Positions 1-8,460 of a stretch of 64,000 nt of DNA are shown here, piece after piece. This stretch comes from Neoroseomonas soli (GTDB lineage Bacteria > Pseudomonadota > Alphaproteobacteria > Acetobacterales > Acetobacteraceae). Each line of letters starts with the position of its first letter. The first letter of the stretch is position 1. The notes under the pieces are model-generated. The model had not been told where the DNA came from, ran no database searches, and saw nothing but the letters and a program-made list of their open reading frames with translations. The stretch is from contig NZ_JAAEDM010000002.1 in the NCBI RefSeq assembly GCF_018129065.1, positions 1 to 64,000 of the forward strand, in the 5' to 3' direction. Both the position numbers and the translations under genes were made by a program.

Positions 1-783
1 CTCGCCCGAGGCAGTCAGCGTCACGTCGTCGCCCAGCGCCGCATCGAGCGAGAGCCGCGCCCCGCTCGCCGGCCCGTCGAGCGTCAGCCTTGCCCGCGCT
101 GCCCGCCCCGGCAGGCCGAGCAGCGTGCCGAGCAGCCCATCCGCCGGCTCACTGGCATCGAGCCGCGCCGTCAGCCGGTCCGCGCCTGGGGCCAGGTCCA
201 ACGCGACCAGCGCCTCCGCCGGCGCATCCAGCCGCCGCGCCGCCAGCCGCGCCGAGAGACGCCCGGCTTCAAGCCCGGCCTCCCCCTCGATGGCCAGCAC
301 GGCGGCGACGCCCATCACCGGCGCGCCCAGTTCGATGCGCTCCACCGCCAGCCGGTCGAGCCGCAGCGCGACGGGCAATTCCGGCATCGCCGGGATCAGC
401 GGCGCATCCGGCTCGGGCGGCGGGGGCGGCGTGCCGTCGCCCGGCGGCAGGCGATGCAGCACCACGCGGCGGGCGGTGATGGCGGTGATCCGCGCCTCCC
501 GCCGCAGCAGCGCCATCAGGTCCAGGGCGACCTGCGCGTCTTCCAACTCGACCCAGGTGCCCTCGGCATCGGCCATGGCCAGGCGCGCCACACCGATGCG
601 GCCGGGCAGGGGACCCGTCAGCCCCTCGACCGTCAGCCCCGGCACGAAATCCCCGGCCAGCCGGGCGAGGGTCCGCCGCCCGCCTTCCCCATTCGCCCAG
701 ACCAGCGCCCCGCCCAGCAGCACCAGCGCAAGGACCGGCAGCGCCAGCAGGGTCAACAGGAGAGCGCGGAGGATGCGGCGCAT
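1..783 (-). CDS. tamB: Translocation and assembly module subunit TamB, N-terminal part
   Basis: The first 261 residues of a protein that runs off the left edge of the window. It opens with a membrane anchor (MRRILRALLLTLLALPVLAL) followed by beta-rich sequence typical of the AsmA/TamB family, including GLTVEGLTGPLPGRIGVARL. TamB is anchored in the inner membrane, spans the periplasm and works with TamA in moving material to the outer membrane. The ATG lies one base after the tamA stop, which is the usual tamA-tamB operon order. Identification rests on the N-terminus and the neighbour; the C-terminal DUF490 domain is outside the window. Confidence 0.85.
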   Translation of the reverse strand, partial: MRRILRALLLTLLALPVLALVLLGGALVWANGEGGRRTLARLAGDFVPGLTVEGLTGPLPGRIGVARLAMADAEGTWVELEDAQVALDLMALLRREARITAITARRVVLHRLPPGDGTPPPPPEPDAPLIPAMPELPVALRLDRLAVERIELGAPVMGVAAVLAIEGEAGLEAGRLSARLAARRLDAPAEALVALDLAPGADRLTARLDASEPADGLLGTLLGLPGRAARARLTLDGPASGARLSLDAALGDDVTLTASGE

Positions 784-784
784 G

Positions 785-2662
785 TCAGAAAGCCTGCCCG
801 ATGCCGACATAGAGCGCATAGGCCGGATCGCCGCGCTCGGGATTGAGCGGCACGCCGACATCGACGCGGATCGGCCCGATCGCCGTCAGGTAGCGCATTC
901 CGAGGCCCACGCCGACGCGGAAGTCGCCGCTGCCGGGGTAGGAATCTTCCCCGACGCTGCCCGCATCCACGAAGGCCACCGCCCCCCACGGGCCGGAGAT
1001 GCGCTGCCGCCACTCGACCGCGAATTCCATCAGGCTCGCCCCGCCGAGCGGCCGGTTGCCGGCATCGCGCGGCCCGATCGACTGGAAGGTGTAGCCGCGC
1101 ACCGACCCGCCGCCGCCCGAATAGAACCGCTTGTCGAGGGTGATCTGGTCCCGCGTCGCGCCCACCGTCGCGCCCAGCGCCCCGCGCAGCGCCAACACCC
1201 CGCGGGCATCCCCCGTCACGTCGAGATAGGTGCTGCCCACCGCGAGCAGTCGCGTGAAGGTGCTGCCGTCCTGGATCGACCAGTAGGGCGTCGCCGTCAC
1301 CGCGGCGCGCACCCCGCTGGTCGGGTCGAGCAGGCTCGTCGTGTCGTCCCACCGCAACCCGGCGACGAAGCCGAGCAGCGAGAAATCCTCGAGCACGCCG
1401 TAGCGCCCGATGCGTCCGGTCTCGTAGAGCGGACCACCCTGCAATGCGAGGCGCTCCGACAGCCGCCGCTCGGCCAGCGCGGAGACGAGGATCGCCTCCC
1501 GGTCATAGGCTTCGAGCAATTCGCGCACCGCCCCGACGCGGGCGGTCAGCCGCGCGTCGTAGCGCCAGATCTCCGGCAGGGTCAGGGTGGCGAAGGCGCG
1601 GTAGGTGGCGTTGCCGAAGCTGCTTTCGCTCAGGCGGGCGGCCTCGGCCTCCAGCCGCAGCCGCTCGGCGCCGCCGAAGAGGTTGCGGTGCTCCCAGAAG
1701 GCGCTGATGCCGAGGCCGTAGTTGGTCTCGTAGGACACCGTGCCGCCGATCGCCCGCAGCGGCCGTTCGGAGACATGGAAGGTGACCGGCAGCCGGTTGT
1801 CGGGCGTGAGCGCGCTGGCGGGCTCGGCCCGCACGCTTTCGAAGACGCCGAGGGCGACCAGGGCGCGGCGGGCGCGTTCCAGCGCGGCGGGGGAATAGTC
1901 GCGCCCTTCGATCTGCCGGGCCGCGGTGCGCTGCAGCAGGCCGGCATGGGTGCGGACCTGGCCGGTGACCTCGGGCGCGGCGAAGGTCGCGCGCGGGCCG
2001 GGGGCGAAGCGCCAGGCGATGTCCATGGCGCGGCGGTCGTGGTCCACCCAGACCTCCCGCCCGGCCACGGCGGCGAGCGGATGCCCCGACCGGCGCAGCG
2101 CGTCGCGGATCGCCGTCTCGGCGGAGAGCACCGCCTCCGCGCGGGCCGGATCGCCCTCGGCGAGGCCCGAGGCGGCGGCGGCCTCCCGCACCGGCCCGGC
2201 GGCCGCTTCGGGTTCGGCGGCGATGGCGATCCGGCCGATGAGGTAGCGCGGCCCCGGGGTCAGGGTCAGCACCACCGGCACCGGCTCCGTCGCGCGCTGC
2301 AGCAGGGCGGGCAGGCCGGGGTCGTCGGGCTGCAGGCCGGCGATGGTGGCGGCGACGGAACCGCCCCAGAAGCCTTCGGCGCGCAGCGCCTCCATCAGCC
2401 GGGGCAGGTCGGCGCGGACGCGGCCTATCAGGCCGAAGGCGTCGGTGGGCGCGCGCTCGCGCAGGCGAATGGTCTGGGCCACGGCCTCGGCGGTCGCGCG
2501 CAGCCCGGAATCATCGAGTGGCGCGACCTCGGCCGTATAGGGCAGGTCGGGCGGTTCCTCCTGTGCCATGGCCGGGCAGGCGAGCAGCGACACGAGCACC
2601 GCCCAGGCCGCGCCGGAGCCGGTGGTGCGCCGTCGCACGGCGGGATAGGATTCGCGAATCAT
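785..2662 (-). CDS. tamA: Outer-membrane assembly protein TamA (Omp85/BamA family)
   Basis: 625 residues. A signal peptide ends near PAMA-QEEPP, POTRA-like sequence covers roughly residues 40-260, and a C-terminal 16-strand Omp85 barrel holds the family motif GGGGSVRGYTFQSIGP and ends in aromatic Phe (YVGIGQAF). TamA is the barrel partner of TamB in the outer membrane. The ATG at 2662 overlaps by two bases the divergent ATG of the M20 hydrolase. A GTG at 2638 (MRRRTTGSGAAWAVLVSLL) would give a tighter signal peptide and remove the overlap. Neither start has a clear ribosome binding site, so the start is uncertain by 8 codons; the identity is not. Confidence 0.88.
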   Translation of the reverse strand: MIRESYPAVRRRTTGSGAAWAVLVSLLACPAMAQEEPPDLPYTAEVAPLDDSGLRATAEAVAQTIRLRERAPTDAFGLIGRVRADLPRLMEALRAEGFWGGSVAATIAGLQPDDPGLPALLQRATEPVPVVLTLTPGPRYLIGRIAIAAEPEAAAGPVREAAAASGLAEGDPARAEAVLSAETAIRDALRRSGHPLAAVAGREVWVDHDRRAMDIAWRFAPGPRATFAAPEVTGQVRTHAGLLQRTAARQIEGRDYSPAALERARRALVALGVFESVRAEPASALTPDNRLPVTFHVSERPLRAIGGTVSYETNYGLGISAFWEHRNLFGGAERLRLEAEAARLSESSFGNATYRAFATLTLPEIWRYDARLTARVGAVRELLEAYDREAILVSALAERRLSERLALQGGPLYETGRIGRYGVLEDFSLLGFVAGLRWDDTTSLLDPTSGVRAAVTATPYWSIQDGSTFTRLLAVGSTYLDVTGDARGVLALRGALGATVGATRDQITLDKRFYSGGGGSVRGYTFQSIGPRDAGNRPLGGASLMEFAVEWRQRISGPWGAVAFVDAGSVGEDSYPGSGDFRVGVGLGMRYLTAIGPIRVDVGVPLNPERGDPAYALYVGIGQAF

Positions 2663-3812
2663 GCACACCGATCTTTCCGCGACCCTTACCTCCTGGCGAC
2701 GGCATCTGCACGCCAACCCCGGCCTGACCCTTCACGAAGGCGAGACGGCGGCGTTCGTCGTCGCCCGGCTGAAGGAGATGGGCGTCACCGACATCGCCGA
2801 GAATGTCGGCGGCCACGGCGTGGTGGCGACGCTGCGGCGGGGCGGCGGCAACCGCTCGGTCGGCCTGCGCGCCGACATGGATGCGCTGCCGATCCAGGAG
2901 CAGAACGAGAACATCGCCTGGAAGTCCACGGTGCCCGGCGTGATGCACGCCTGCGGGCATGACGGGCACACCACGGCGCTGCTCGGCGCGGCGAAGGTGC
3001 TGCTGGACGACCCGAGCTGGACCGGCACGGTGCGCCTGGTCTTCCAGCCCGCCGAGGAAGGCGGGGGCGGCGCCAGGTCCATGATCGCCGACGGGCTGTT
3101 CGAACGTTTCCCGATGGACCGCATCTTCGGCTGGCACAACTGGCCGGGCCTGCCGGCCGGGACCATCGGCGTGCATGAGCGCGCCGTGATGGCCGCCGGG
3201 GCGCGCTTCCAGATCGTCTTCGAGGGCCATGCCGGCCATGCCGCGCTGCCGCACCTGACGCGGGACCCGATGATCGCGGCGGGCCACGCCATCGTCGCCG
3301 TGCAGTCGATCGTCGCGCGCAACCTCGACCCGCTGAACGGCGGCGTCGTCAGCATCACCGTGGTCGAGGGCGGGGAGGCGCAGAACCAGATCACCGCCCG
3401 CGTGACGCTCAAGGGCACCGCGCGCTGGCTGCGCGACGCGGATGGCGAGACGATCCGCGAGAGCCTCGACCGCATCGCCCAGGGCGTCGCGGCGACCTAC
3501 GGCGTCCACGCGAACTTCACCTTCAATGCGGGCGTGATGGTCACGGCGAACCACGCGGCCGAGCGCGACCTTGCGGCCGAGGCCGCCGCCGCCGTCACCG
3601 AGGTGCGCAGGGACGTCCTCCCCGCCATGACCGGCGAGGATTTCTCCTGGTACCTGAAGCAGGTGCCCGGTGCCTTCGTCTGGATCGGCAACGGGCCGGC
3701 GGAGAACGGGTGCGAACTGCACAACCCGCTCTACGACTTCAACGACGAGATCCTGCCGACGGCCTCGAAATTCCTGGCCGAGGCGGCGAAGCGGGCGCTG
3801 GCGGGCGGCTGA
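2661..3812 (+). CDS. M20 family amidohydrolase (hippurate hydrolase/N-acyl-amino-acid amidohydrolase type)
   Basis: 383 residues, the normal length of the M20D HipO/AmhX/IAA-amino-acid hydrolase group. Metal-site motifs are visible: GLRADMDALPI, the MHACGHDGHTTALLG cluster, and FQPAEEGGGGA with the catalytic/metal glutamates. The dimerisation lid contains GHAGHAALPH. It is expected to hydrolyse N-acyl amino acids in the cytoplasm; the substrate cannot be told from sequence. AGGA precedes the ATG by ten bases. The start overlaps that of tamA on the other strand in a CATG, so the two divergent genes have no intergenic space. Confidence 0.9.
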   Translation: MHTDLSATLTSWRRHLHANPGLTLHEGETAAFVVARLKEMGVTDIAENVGGHGVVATLRRGGGNRSVGLRADMDALPIQEQNENIAWKSTVPGVMHACGHDGHTTALLGAAKVLLDDPSWTGTVRLVFQPAEEGGGGARSMIADGLFERFPMDRIFGWHNWPGLPAGTIGVHERAVMAAGARFQIVFEGHAGHAALPHLTRDPMIAAGHAIVAVQSIVARNLDPLNGGVVSITVVEGGEAQNQITARVTLKGTARWLRDADGETIRESLDRIAQGVAATYGVHANFTFNAGVMVTANHAAERDLAAEAAAAVTEVRRDVLPAMTGEDFSWYLKQVPGAFVWIGNGPAENGCELHNPLYDFNDEILPTASKFLAEAAKRALAGG

Positions 3813-3835
3813 CCCCCGCCCGCATCCGCCCCCGT

Positions 3836-4237
3836 CTATTCGGCCGCGACCGGCTGGTCCGGCGCGCGCGGCGCACGGCTGGCGCGCGGGGGCGCGGGGG
3901 GCTCTGCGGCGGGTGGTTCGGCGGTCGTCTCCGGCAGCGTCGTCGAGGCGAGTTCCATGGCGTGCTCGAACAGCCGCGTCGCCGCGTCGGAATAGTCCTG
4001 CGTGGCCTCCGCGAACCAGCGTTGCTGTAGCGCCGCCAGGTCCATGATGTTGCCGCAGCAGCGCATCTCATCGATCGTCCGTGAATCCGCGCGCAGGCGG
4101 TCCGCGACGAAATCCATGCCTTCCTTGATCATGGTCGCGGCGAGGCGCGGGATCGCTTCCCCGTTCGCGAGGGCCGGAAATCCGATCGGCGCCGTGCTGG
4201 TCGGTCCACCCGGCGACATCGTCTGGCCTTGATCCAT
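3836..4237 (-). CDS. Phasin-family protein (PHA granule associated)
   Basis: 133 residues. The helical core (about residues 35-100) has the phasin pattern NIMDLAALQQRWFAEATQDY followed by SDAATRLFEHAMELAS; the tail is rich in Pro, Ala and Arg. Phasins coat polyhydroxyalkanoate granules and control their size. The start at 4237 is set by a consensus GGAGG just upstream. The gene ends close behind the convergent M20 gene. An FNR-type box lies about 85 bp upstream of the start, and an FNR-like regulator is the next gene, which suggests oxygen-dependent control. Low similarity to characterised phasins keeps this below certainty. Confidence 0.65.
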   Translation of the reverse strand: MDQGQTMSPGGPTSTAPIGFPALANGEAIPRLAATMIKEGMDFVADRLRADSRTIDEMRCCGNIMDLAALQQRWFAEATQDYSDAATRLFEHAMELASTTLPETTAEPPAAEPPAPPRASRAPRAPDQPVAAE

Positions 4238-4315
4238 GAAGTGCCCTCCTTCTGGTTCGTGGGGGGCTCGGGGGCACCCCCGCGATGGCAATCGGGGATC
4301 GCGGGGCGCCGTGCA

Positions 4316-4329
4316 CTAATCCAGATCAA
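4316..4329 (-). promoter_or_regulatory. FNR/FixK-type box upstream of the phasin gene
   Basis: On the minus strand the sequence reads TTGATCTGGATTAG, which matches 8 of the 10 fixed bases of the FNR/FixK consensus TTGAT-N4-ATCAA. Its centre is about 85 bp upstream of the phasin ATG and about 55 bp beyond the end of the adjacent fnr-like gene. The regulator next door has the E-x-x-S-R recognition helix that reads this site in FNR proteins. Confidence 0.5.
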
Positions 4330-4378
4330 GCACACGCCAAAGTGACGCCGGCCCCCGTCTCCGCACGCAAGGGTGGCG

Positions 4379-5146
4379 TCACGGTGCCGGATCGCTCCAG
4401 AGGCCGAGCAGCCCTTTCGGCGGATCGGCCAGCGCCACCAGGCGCGCCGCATCCTGCACGACGACCCGGCGGTGCAGCAGGGTGACGATCCCCTGCTCCC
4501 GCAGGGTCCGCAGCATCCGGCTGACGTGTTCGGGGGTGAGGCCGGTGGCGTCGCCGATCAGGCGATTGGTCAGCGGCACGGGCACGGCACGGCCGGGTTC
4601 CGGCGGGAAGCGCCGCTGCGCGCGGGCGACGAGTTCCAGCAGCAGGTGCGCGACCCGCGCCAGCGCGTCGCGCTGGCCCACGGTCGTCAGCCGTTCCGCG
4701 ATCAGGGCGGCGTCGCGTTCGATGGTCCAGAGGATGCGGTCGTCGAAACCCGGCCAGGCATGGCGCAGCCGGTGCAGGGCTTCGAGTGGCAGGGGGCAGA
4801 CCAGCGCGGGCGTCAGCGCCTCGGCACTGTGGGAATGGGTCGCCTGGCCGGTCGGCATCAGCCCGAACAGGGCGCCCGGCAGCAGGAAGCGCAGGATCTG
4901 CCGCCGCCCGTCCGGCAGCGTCTGCGCCAGCATGACCCAGCCGGAGATGAGGTTGAGCGCGTCCTGCACCGGCTCCCCCTGGCGGTACACGGCGGTCCCG
5001 GCCGGCAGGGCGATGGGCCGCCGGCGGGCCGTCTCCAGCGCGAGGAGCGCCTCCGGCGATCGCATGGGGGCGCAAAGCCCCCGAGGCCGCGCGGGGCAGC
5101 CTTCGCAGGTGAGCGTTGCGGCGTCCGGGACCGGTTCGCGGGGCAT
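4379..5146 (-). CDS. FNR-type Crp/Fnr transcriptional regulator with four candidate cluster cysteines
   Basis: 255 residues: a short Cys-bearing N-terminus, a cyclic-nucleotide-binding-like beta-roll (about 30-140), a dimer helix and a C-terminal winged helix. Cysteines C14, C17 and C25 form C-x2-C-x7-C, and C117 sits in ALVCPLPLEALHRL, aligned with C122 of E. coli FNR. All four [4Fe-4S] ligands of an oxygen sensor therefore appear present, with wider spacing than in E. coli. The recognition helix GLTPEHVSRMLRTL keeps E-x-x-S-R. The start at 5146 keeps these cysteines; longer in-frame sequence upstream is low-complexity and unsupported. The likely target is the phasin gene downstream. Confidence 0.85.
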   Translation of the reverse strand: MPREPVPDAATLTCEGCPARPRGLCAPMRSPEALLALETARRRPIALPAGTAVYRQGEPVQDALNLISGWVMLAQTLPDGRRQILRFLLPGALFGLMPTGQATHSHSAEALTPALVCPLPLEALHRLRHAWPGFDDRILWTIERDAALIAERLTTVGQRDALARVAHLLLELVARAQRRFPPEPGRAVPVPLTNRLIGDATGLTPEHVSRMLRTLREQGIVTLLHRRVVVQDAARLVALADPPKGLLGLWSDPAP

Positions 5147-5193
5147 CGGCGGCGAGCATGCCACGCCCGGCGCGGCTTTGCGCGGCCGTGTCG

Positions 5194-5661
5194 CTACCGG
5201 CCCGCCGCCGCGGGATTGTGGAAGGGCCTGCCGGCCCAGCCCTCGTGCAGCGGCGCGAGGAAGTAGAAGGTGATCCGCCGCGCCGCGAAGCGCCACACGC
5301 CGTCCTGCTTCACCATCTCGTCGTCATAGTGCCCGGCCGAGACGTAGGACACGCCGTTCATCACCGAGAGGTATTCCATCGAGATCCGCCCCGTCGCGCG
5401 GTCCCCGTCCAGCACCACCGTGCCGTTGGAGCAGAAATGCCAGAACTCCTCGGTCATCGCCGGCACGCGCCGCGCGAAGAACTCGGTCAGTGCGGCGCGG
5501 CCGCGCACTGCGGTCAGCCCCTCGAACACCCCGTCCTCGGTGAAGAGGTCGATGAACTCCGCCCATTGCCGCCCGTCGAGCAGGTGGCAGTAGCGGGCGC
5601 GGAGGTCGGCGATGGCGAGTTGGTCCTCCACGGCGCGGAGCCGGTCCTCGAGGCTTCTCAT
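5194..5661 (-). CDS. SnoaL-like (NTF2-fold) domain protein
   Basis: 155 residues, a typical single SnoaL_4 domain: LAIADLRARYCHLLDGRQW, the DLFTEDGVFEGL turn, GRAALTEFFARRVP and a C-terminal DGVWRFAARRITFYFLAPL strand. Members act as isomerases, dehydratases or small-molecule-binding accessory proteins; none can be assigned here. The ATG at 5661 was chosen because the conserved domain starts a few residues later and upstream in-frame sequence overlaps the divergent monooxygenase gene. The two genes diverge over 82 bp and may share control and substrate. Confidence 0.75.
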   Translation of the reverse strand: MRSLEDRLRAVEDQLAIADLRARYCHLLDGRQWAEFIDLFTEDGVFEGLTAVRGRAALTEFFARRVPAMTEEFWHFCSNGTVVLDGDRATGRISMEYLSVMNGVSYVSAGHYDDEMVKQDGVWRFAARRITFYFLAPLHEGWAGRPFHNPAAAGR

Positions 5662-5743
5662 CGGGCATTTCCCTTGTTCGGCATGCAGGATAGGCCCCGC
5701 CGCCGCTTTCCGCCCAGCACCTGGCCGGGCTACTCCTTCCGCG

Positions 5744-7174
5744 ATGCAGCATGATCCCGCCCCCGGCCTCCTCGCGCTCGAGGCCCGCCTCGCCGAAAGC
5801 CTGGAGCGCCTCCAGGAGCCTTCGACCGACTGGGTGCCGCCGACGACGGCGCCGGACGGCACGGTGGCGCTCGACGTCGCGGTGCTCGGCGCGGGCATGG
5901 CGGGGCTCTCGGCCGGCTTCGCGCTGAGGCGGGAAGGGGTGCCGCGGGTCGCGCTCTTCGACCCCGCGCCCGAGGGCGATGAAGGCCCCTGGGCCACCTA
6001 CGCCCGGATGCGGACGCTGCGCAGCCCGAAGCAACTGGCCGGGCCGGCGCTCGGCCTGCCGGACCTGACCTTCCGCGCCTGGCACGAGGCGCAGCACGGC
6101 GCCGCCGGCTGGGAAAGCCTCGGCAAGATCCCGACGCCGGCATGGATGGACTACCTGCGCTGGTATCGCCGCGTCTCCGGGCTGGATGTGCGCAACGGCA
6201 TCGCGGTCGCGCGCATCGAACCGAATGGCGCGGTGTTCCGGCTGGCGCTGAGCGACGGCACCACCGCCCATGCGCGCCATGTCGTGCTCGCGACGGGGCG
6301 CGATGGCCTCGGCGGGCCGCGCCTGCTGCCCGGCTTCGCGCCGGAATGGCGCGGGGCGCTTTGGGCGCATTCGGCCGATGCGATCGACTTCGCGGCGATC
6401 GCCGGCAAGCATGTCGTCGTCATCGGTGCCGGCGCCTCGGCCTTCGACAACGCGGCGGCGGCACTGGAAGCCGGCTGCGGCCGCATGACCATGCTGCTGC
6501 GCCGGCAGCGCCTGCCGCGGGTCAATTCCGGTAAGTCGCTGGAAGGCCGCGGCACCTGGCACGGCTGGCACGCCCTGCCCGCCGAATGGCGCTGGCGCCT
6601 CGCGCTGTCCGTCGAGCGCCGCCAGACGCCGCCGCCCCACGAAAGCGTCCGCCGCGTCTCCGCCCACGCCAATGCCGCGATCCGGATGGGCGCCGGCATC
6701 GAATGCGTGACGCGCGACGGCGAGGCGCTGCTGCTGAAGACGCCGAAGGGCGAGATCCGCGCGGATTTCACCATCCTCGGCACCGGCTTCCTGCAGGATG
6801 CCTCGCTGCGCTCAGAACTCGGCGCCATCGCGGATCAGATCCGCCTCTGGCGCGACGCCTACACGCCGCCGGAGCACGAACGCGACGAGGCGCTCGGCCT
6901 CAATCCCTGGCTCGACGAAGGCTTCGCCTTCACCCCGCGCATCCCGGGCACGGCGCCGCACCTCGCGCGCCTGCATTGCTTCAACTTCGCGGCGACGCTC
7001 AGCCACGGGAAACTCACCGGCGACATCCCGGCGATCAGCGGCGGGGCGCAGCGGCTCACTCGCGCCATCTGCGCCCGGCTGCTGGCGGCGGATATCGAAT
7101 ACCACGCGGCGAAGCACGCGGCCTTCAATGAGCCCGAAATCAACGGCGACGAGTGGCCGGGGGTCGAGCTCTAG
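5744..7174 (+). CDS. Flavin-containing monooxygenase-like NAD(P)/FAD oxidoreductase
   Basis: 476 residues. The FAD Rossmann motif GAGMAG is at about 49-54 and the second (NADPH) Rossmann motif VIGAGASAFDNA at about 228-239, with ATGRDGLGGP between. TILGTGFLQD near residue 350 is the late ATG-type motif of these proteins. The layout matches class B flavin monooxygenases (FMO/BVMO-like), which use NADPH and oxygen to oxidise small organic substrates in the cytoplasm. The strict BVMO fingerprint FxGxxxHxxxWP is not seen, so the reaction is undefined. The ATG at 5744 removes an unsupported upstream extension; a strong hairpin follows the stop. Confidence 0.8.
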   Translation: MQHDPAPGLLALEARLAESLERLQEPSTDWVPPTTAPDGTVALDVAVLGAGMAGLSAGFALRREGVPRVALFDPAPEGDEGPWATYARMRTLRSPKQLAGPALGLPDLTFRAWHEAQHGAAGWESLGKIPTPAWMDYLRWYRRVSGLDVRNGIAVARIEPNGAVFRLALSDGTTAHARHVVLATGRDGLGGPRLLPGFAPEWRGALWAHSADAIDFAAIAGKHVVVIGAGASAFDNAAAALEAGCGRMTMLLRRQRLPRVNSGKSLEGRGTWHGWHALPAEWRWRLALSVERRQTPPPHESVRRVSAHANAAIRMGAGIECVTRDGEALLLKTPKGEIRADFTILGTGFLQDASLRSELGAIADQIRLWRDAYTPPEHERDEALGLNPWLDEGFAFTPRIPGTAPHLARLHCFNFAATLSHGKLTGDIPAISGGAQRLTRAICARLLAADIEYHAAKHAAFNEPEINGDEWPGVEL

Positions 7175-7182
7175 AAAGCAGG

Positions 7183-7206
7183 TCGGGGGAGGGGAACCTC
7201 CCCCGA
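7183..7206. terminator. Hairpin terminator between convergent genes
   Basis: A perfect 10-bp stem, TCGGGGGAGG / CCTCCCCCGA, with a GGAA loop. A pyrimidine stretch with TTTT follows on the plus strand. It lies 9 bp after the monooxygenase stop and 24 bp before the end of the convergent TctC gene. Confidence 0.6.
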
Positions 7207-7229
7207 ATCCCCCTCCCTTTTCTGGATAC

Positions 7230-8201
7230 TCAGTCGGCGGTGATGCGGGCCTCGCGCGCGATCGTCTGCCAGCGGGCGGCGCTGGCGGCGATCCAGGCGT
7301 CGCTTTCGGCGGCCGGCACGTTCATCGGCTCGACGAAGGCGGTGCGCAGGCGGTCCGCCGTCTGCTGCGTGCGGGTGGCGGCCAGCGCCTCGCGCAGCCG
7401 CGCCACCACCGGCGCGGGCGTCCGCTTCGGCACCGCCAGGTTGAACCAGATGCCGAGGTCATAGCCCGCGAGCCCGCCCTCCTGCATCGTCGGCACGTCG
7501 GGCAGCGCGCTTGCGCGCGTCGTCGTCGTCACCGCCAGCGCGCGGAAGGCGCCGGAACGGATATGCGCGGTGGAGGTCGCGGTGGTGTCGAAGCCGAAAT
7601 CCACTTCCTTCGCCAGCAGCGCCGCCACCAGCGGGGACGACCCGCGATAGGGCACGTGCGTCGCCTCGATCCCTGCCATCTTCATGAACACTGCGCACGA
7701 AAGGTGCGAGGACGACCCGTTCCCCACCGAGCCGAAGATCAGCGGCCGGCGCTTCGCTTCCTCGATGAAGCCCTGCAGGTTCGTCGCCTGCACGCGGCCG
7801 GGGATGACGGAGAGCACGTTCGCCACTTCCCCGATCAGCCCGAGGCTGGTGAAGTCGCGCACCGCATCCACGCCGGAACTCGCGTAGACGATCGGATTCA
7901 CCCCGAACAATGCGGTGGTGCCGAACAGGATCGTGTAGCCGTCGGCATCCGCCTGCGCCGCCGCCTGCGTGCCGATGTTGCCGCCGGCACCGGCGCGGTT
8001 CTCGATCACCACCGGCTGGTGCAGCTCGCGCGACAGCGGCTCGGCGATGATGCGCGCGACGATGTCGTTCACCCCGCCGGGCGGATAGGTGACGATGATC
8101 CTGATGGGCCGGGTCGGCTGCCATCCCTGCGCGCGCAGCGCGGGCGCGGCAAGGAGCGTGCCGAGACCGGCCAGCGCGGCTCTGCGTGCGATGAGGGTCA
8201 T
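7230..8201 (-). CDS. Tripartite tricarboxylate transporter substrate-binding protein (TctC/Bug family)
   Basis: 323 residues. The export signal MTLIARRAALAGLGTLLAAP ends near LRAQ. The Bug-fold hallmarks follow: RPIRIIVTYPPGGVNDIVAR, QPVVIENRAGAGGNIGT, DGYTILFGTT and THVPYRGSSP. Such periplasmic proteins bind small carboxylates or related compounds. No TctA/TctB membrane partners are adjacent, as is usual for orphan Bug receptors in this group of bacteria. The start at 8201 gives the compact signal peptide; earlier in-frame codons lie in low-complexity sequence. The gene diverges from the sulfatase across 259 bp. Confidence 0.92.
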   Translation of the reverse strand: MTLIARRAALAGLGTLLAAPALRAQGWQPTRPIRIIVTYPPGGVNDIVARIIAEPLSRELHQPVVIENRAGAGGNIGTQAAAQADADGYTILFGTTALFGVNPIVYASSGVDAVRDFTSLGLIGEVANVLSVIPGRVQATNLQGFIEEAKRRPLIFGSVGNGSSSHLSCAVFMKMAGIEATHVPYRGSSPLVAALLAKEVDFGFDTTATSTAHIRSGAFRALAVTTTTRASALPDVPTMQEGGLAGYDLGIWFNLAVPKRTPAPVVARLREALAATRTQQTADRLRTAFVEPMNVPAAESDAWIAASAARWQTIAREARITAD

Positions 8202-8460
8202 GGACGTTTTCGCTTCGTTTGAGGACGAGGGCGTCCTATCCCCGATCCCTCCCGAACGCCAGGGCGGCGGCCGCGTGTCCGGCTTCCGCCGGCCGTGCCG
8301 GTCTTGATGTGCCGCATCAGGGGGTAACAGGCGCGTCATCGGCGGTCTTTGGTGTCGTTACTCCGTCATAATGAGGCTAGAACTCCCCGCTCGGCAGCGC
8401 ATTGCCGTTGTCGTGCCGGCGCCGGATCGGCTCATTCCAACACCTCGGAGGGTTGTCACG

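Noticed and set aside
125-2962. A 945-codon open frame on the plus strand opposite tamB/tamA
   Set aside because: Low-complexity Arg/Ala/Pro/Gly composition and no domain; it is the antisense shadow of clear Omp85 and TamB sequences in GC-rich DNA.
8349-8372. Sigma-70 promoter (TTGGTG and CATAAT) before the sulfatase gene
   Set aside because: The spacer is only 12 bp, too short for a working promoter.
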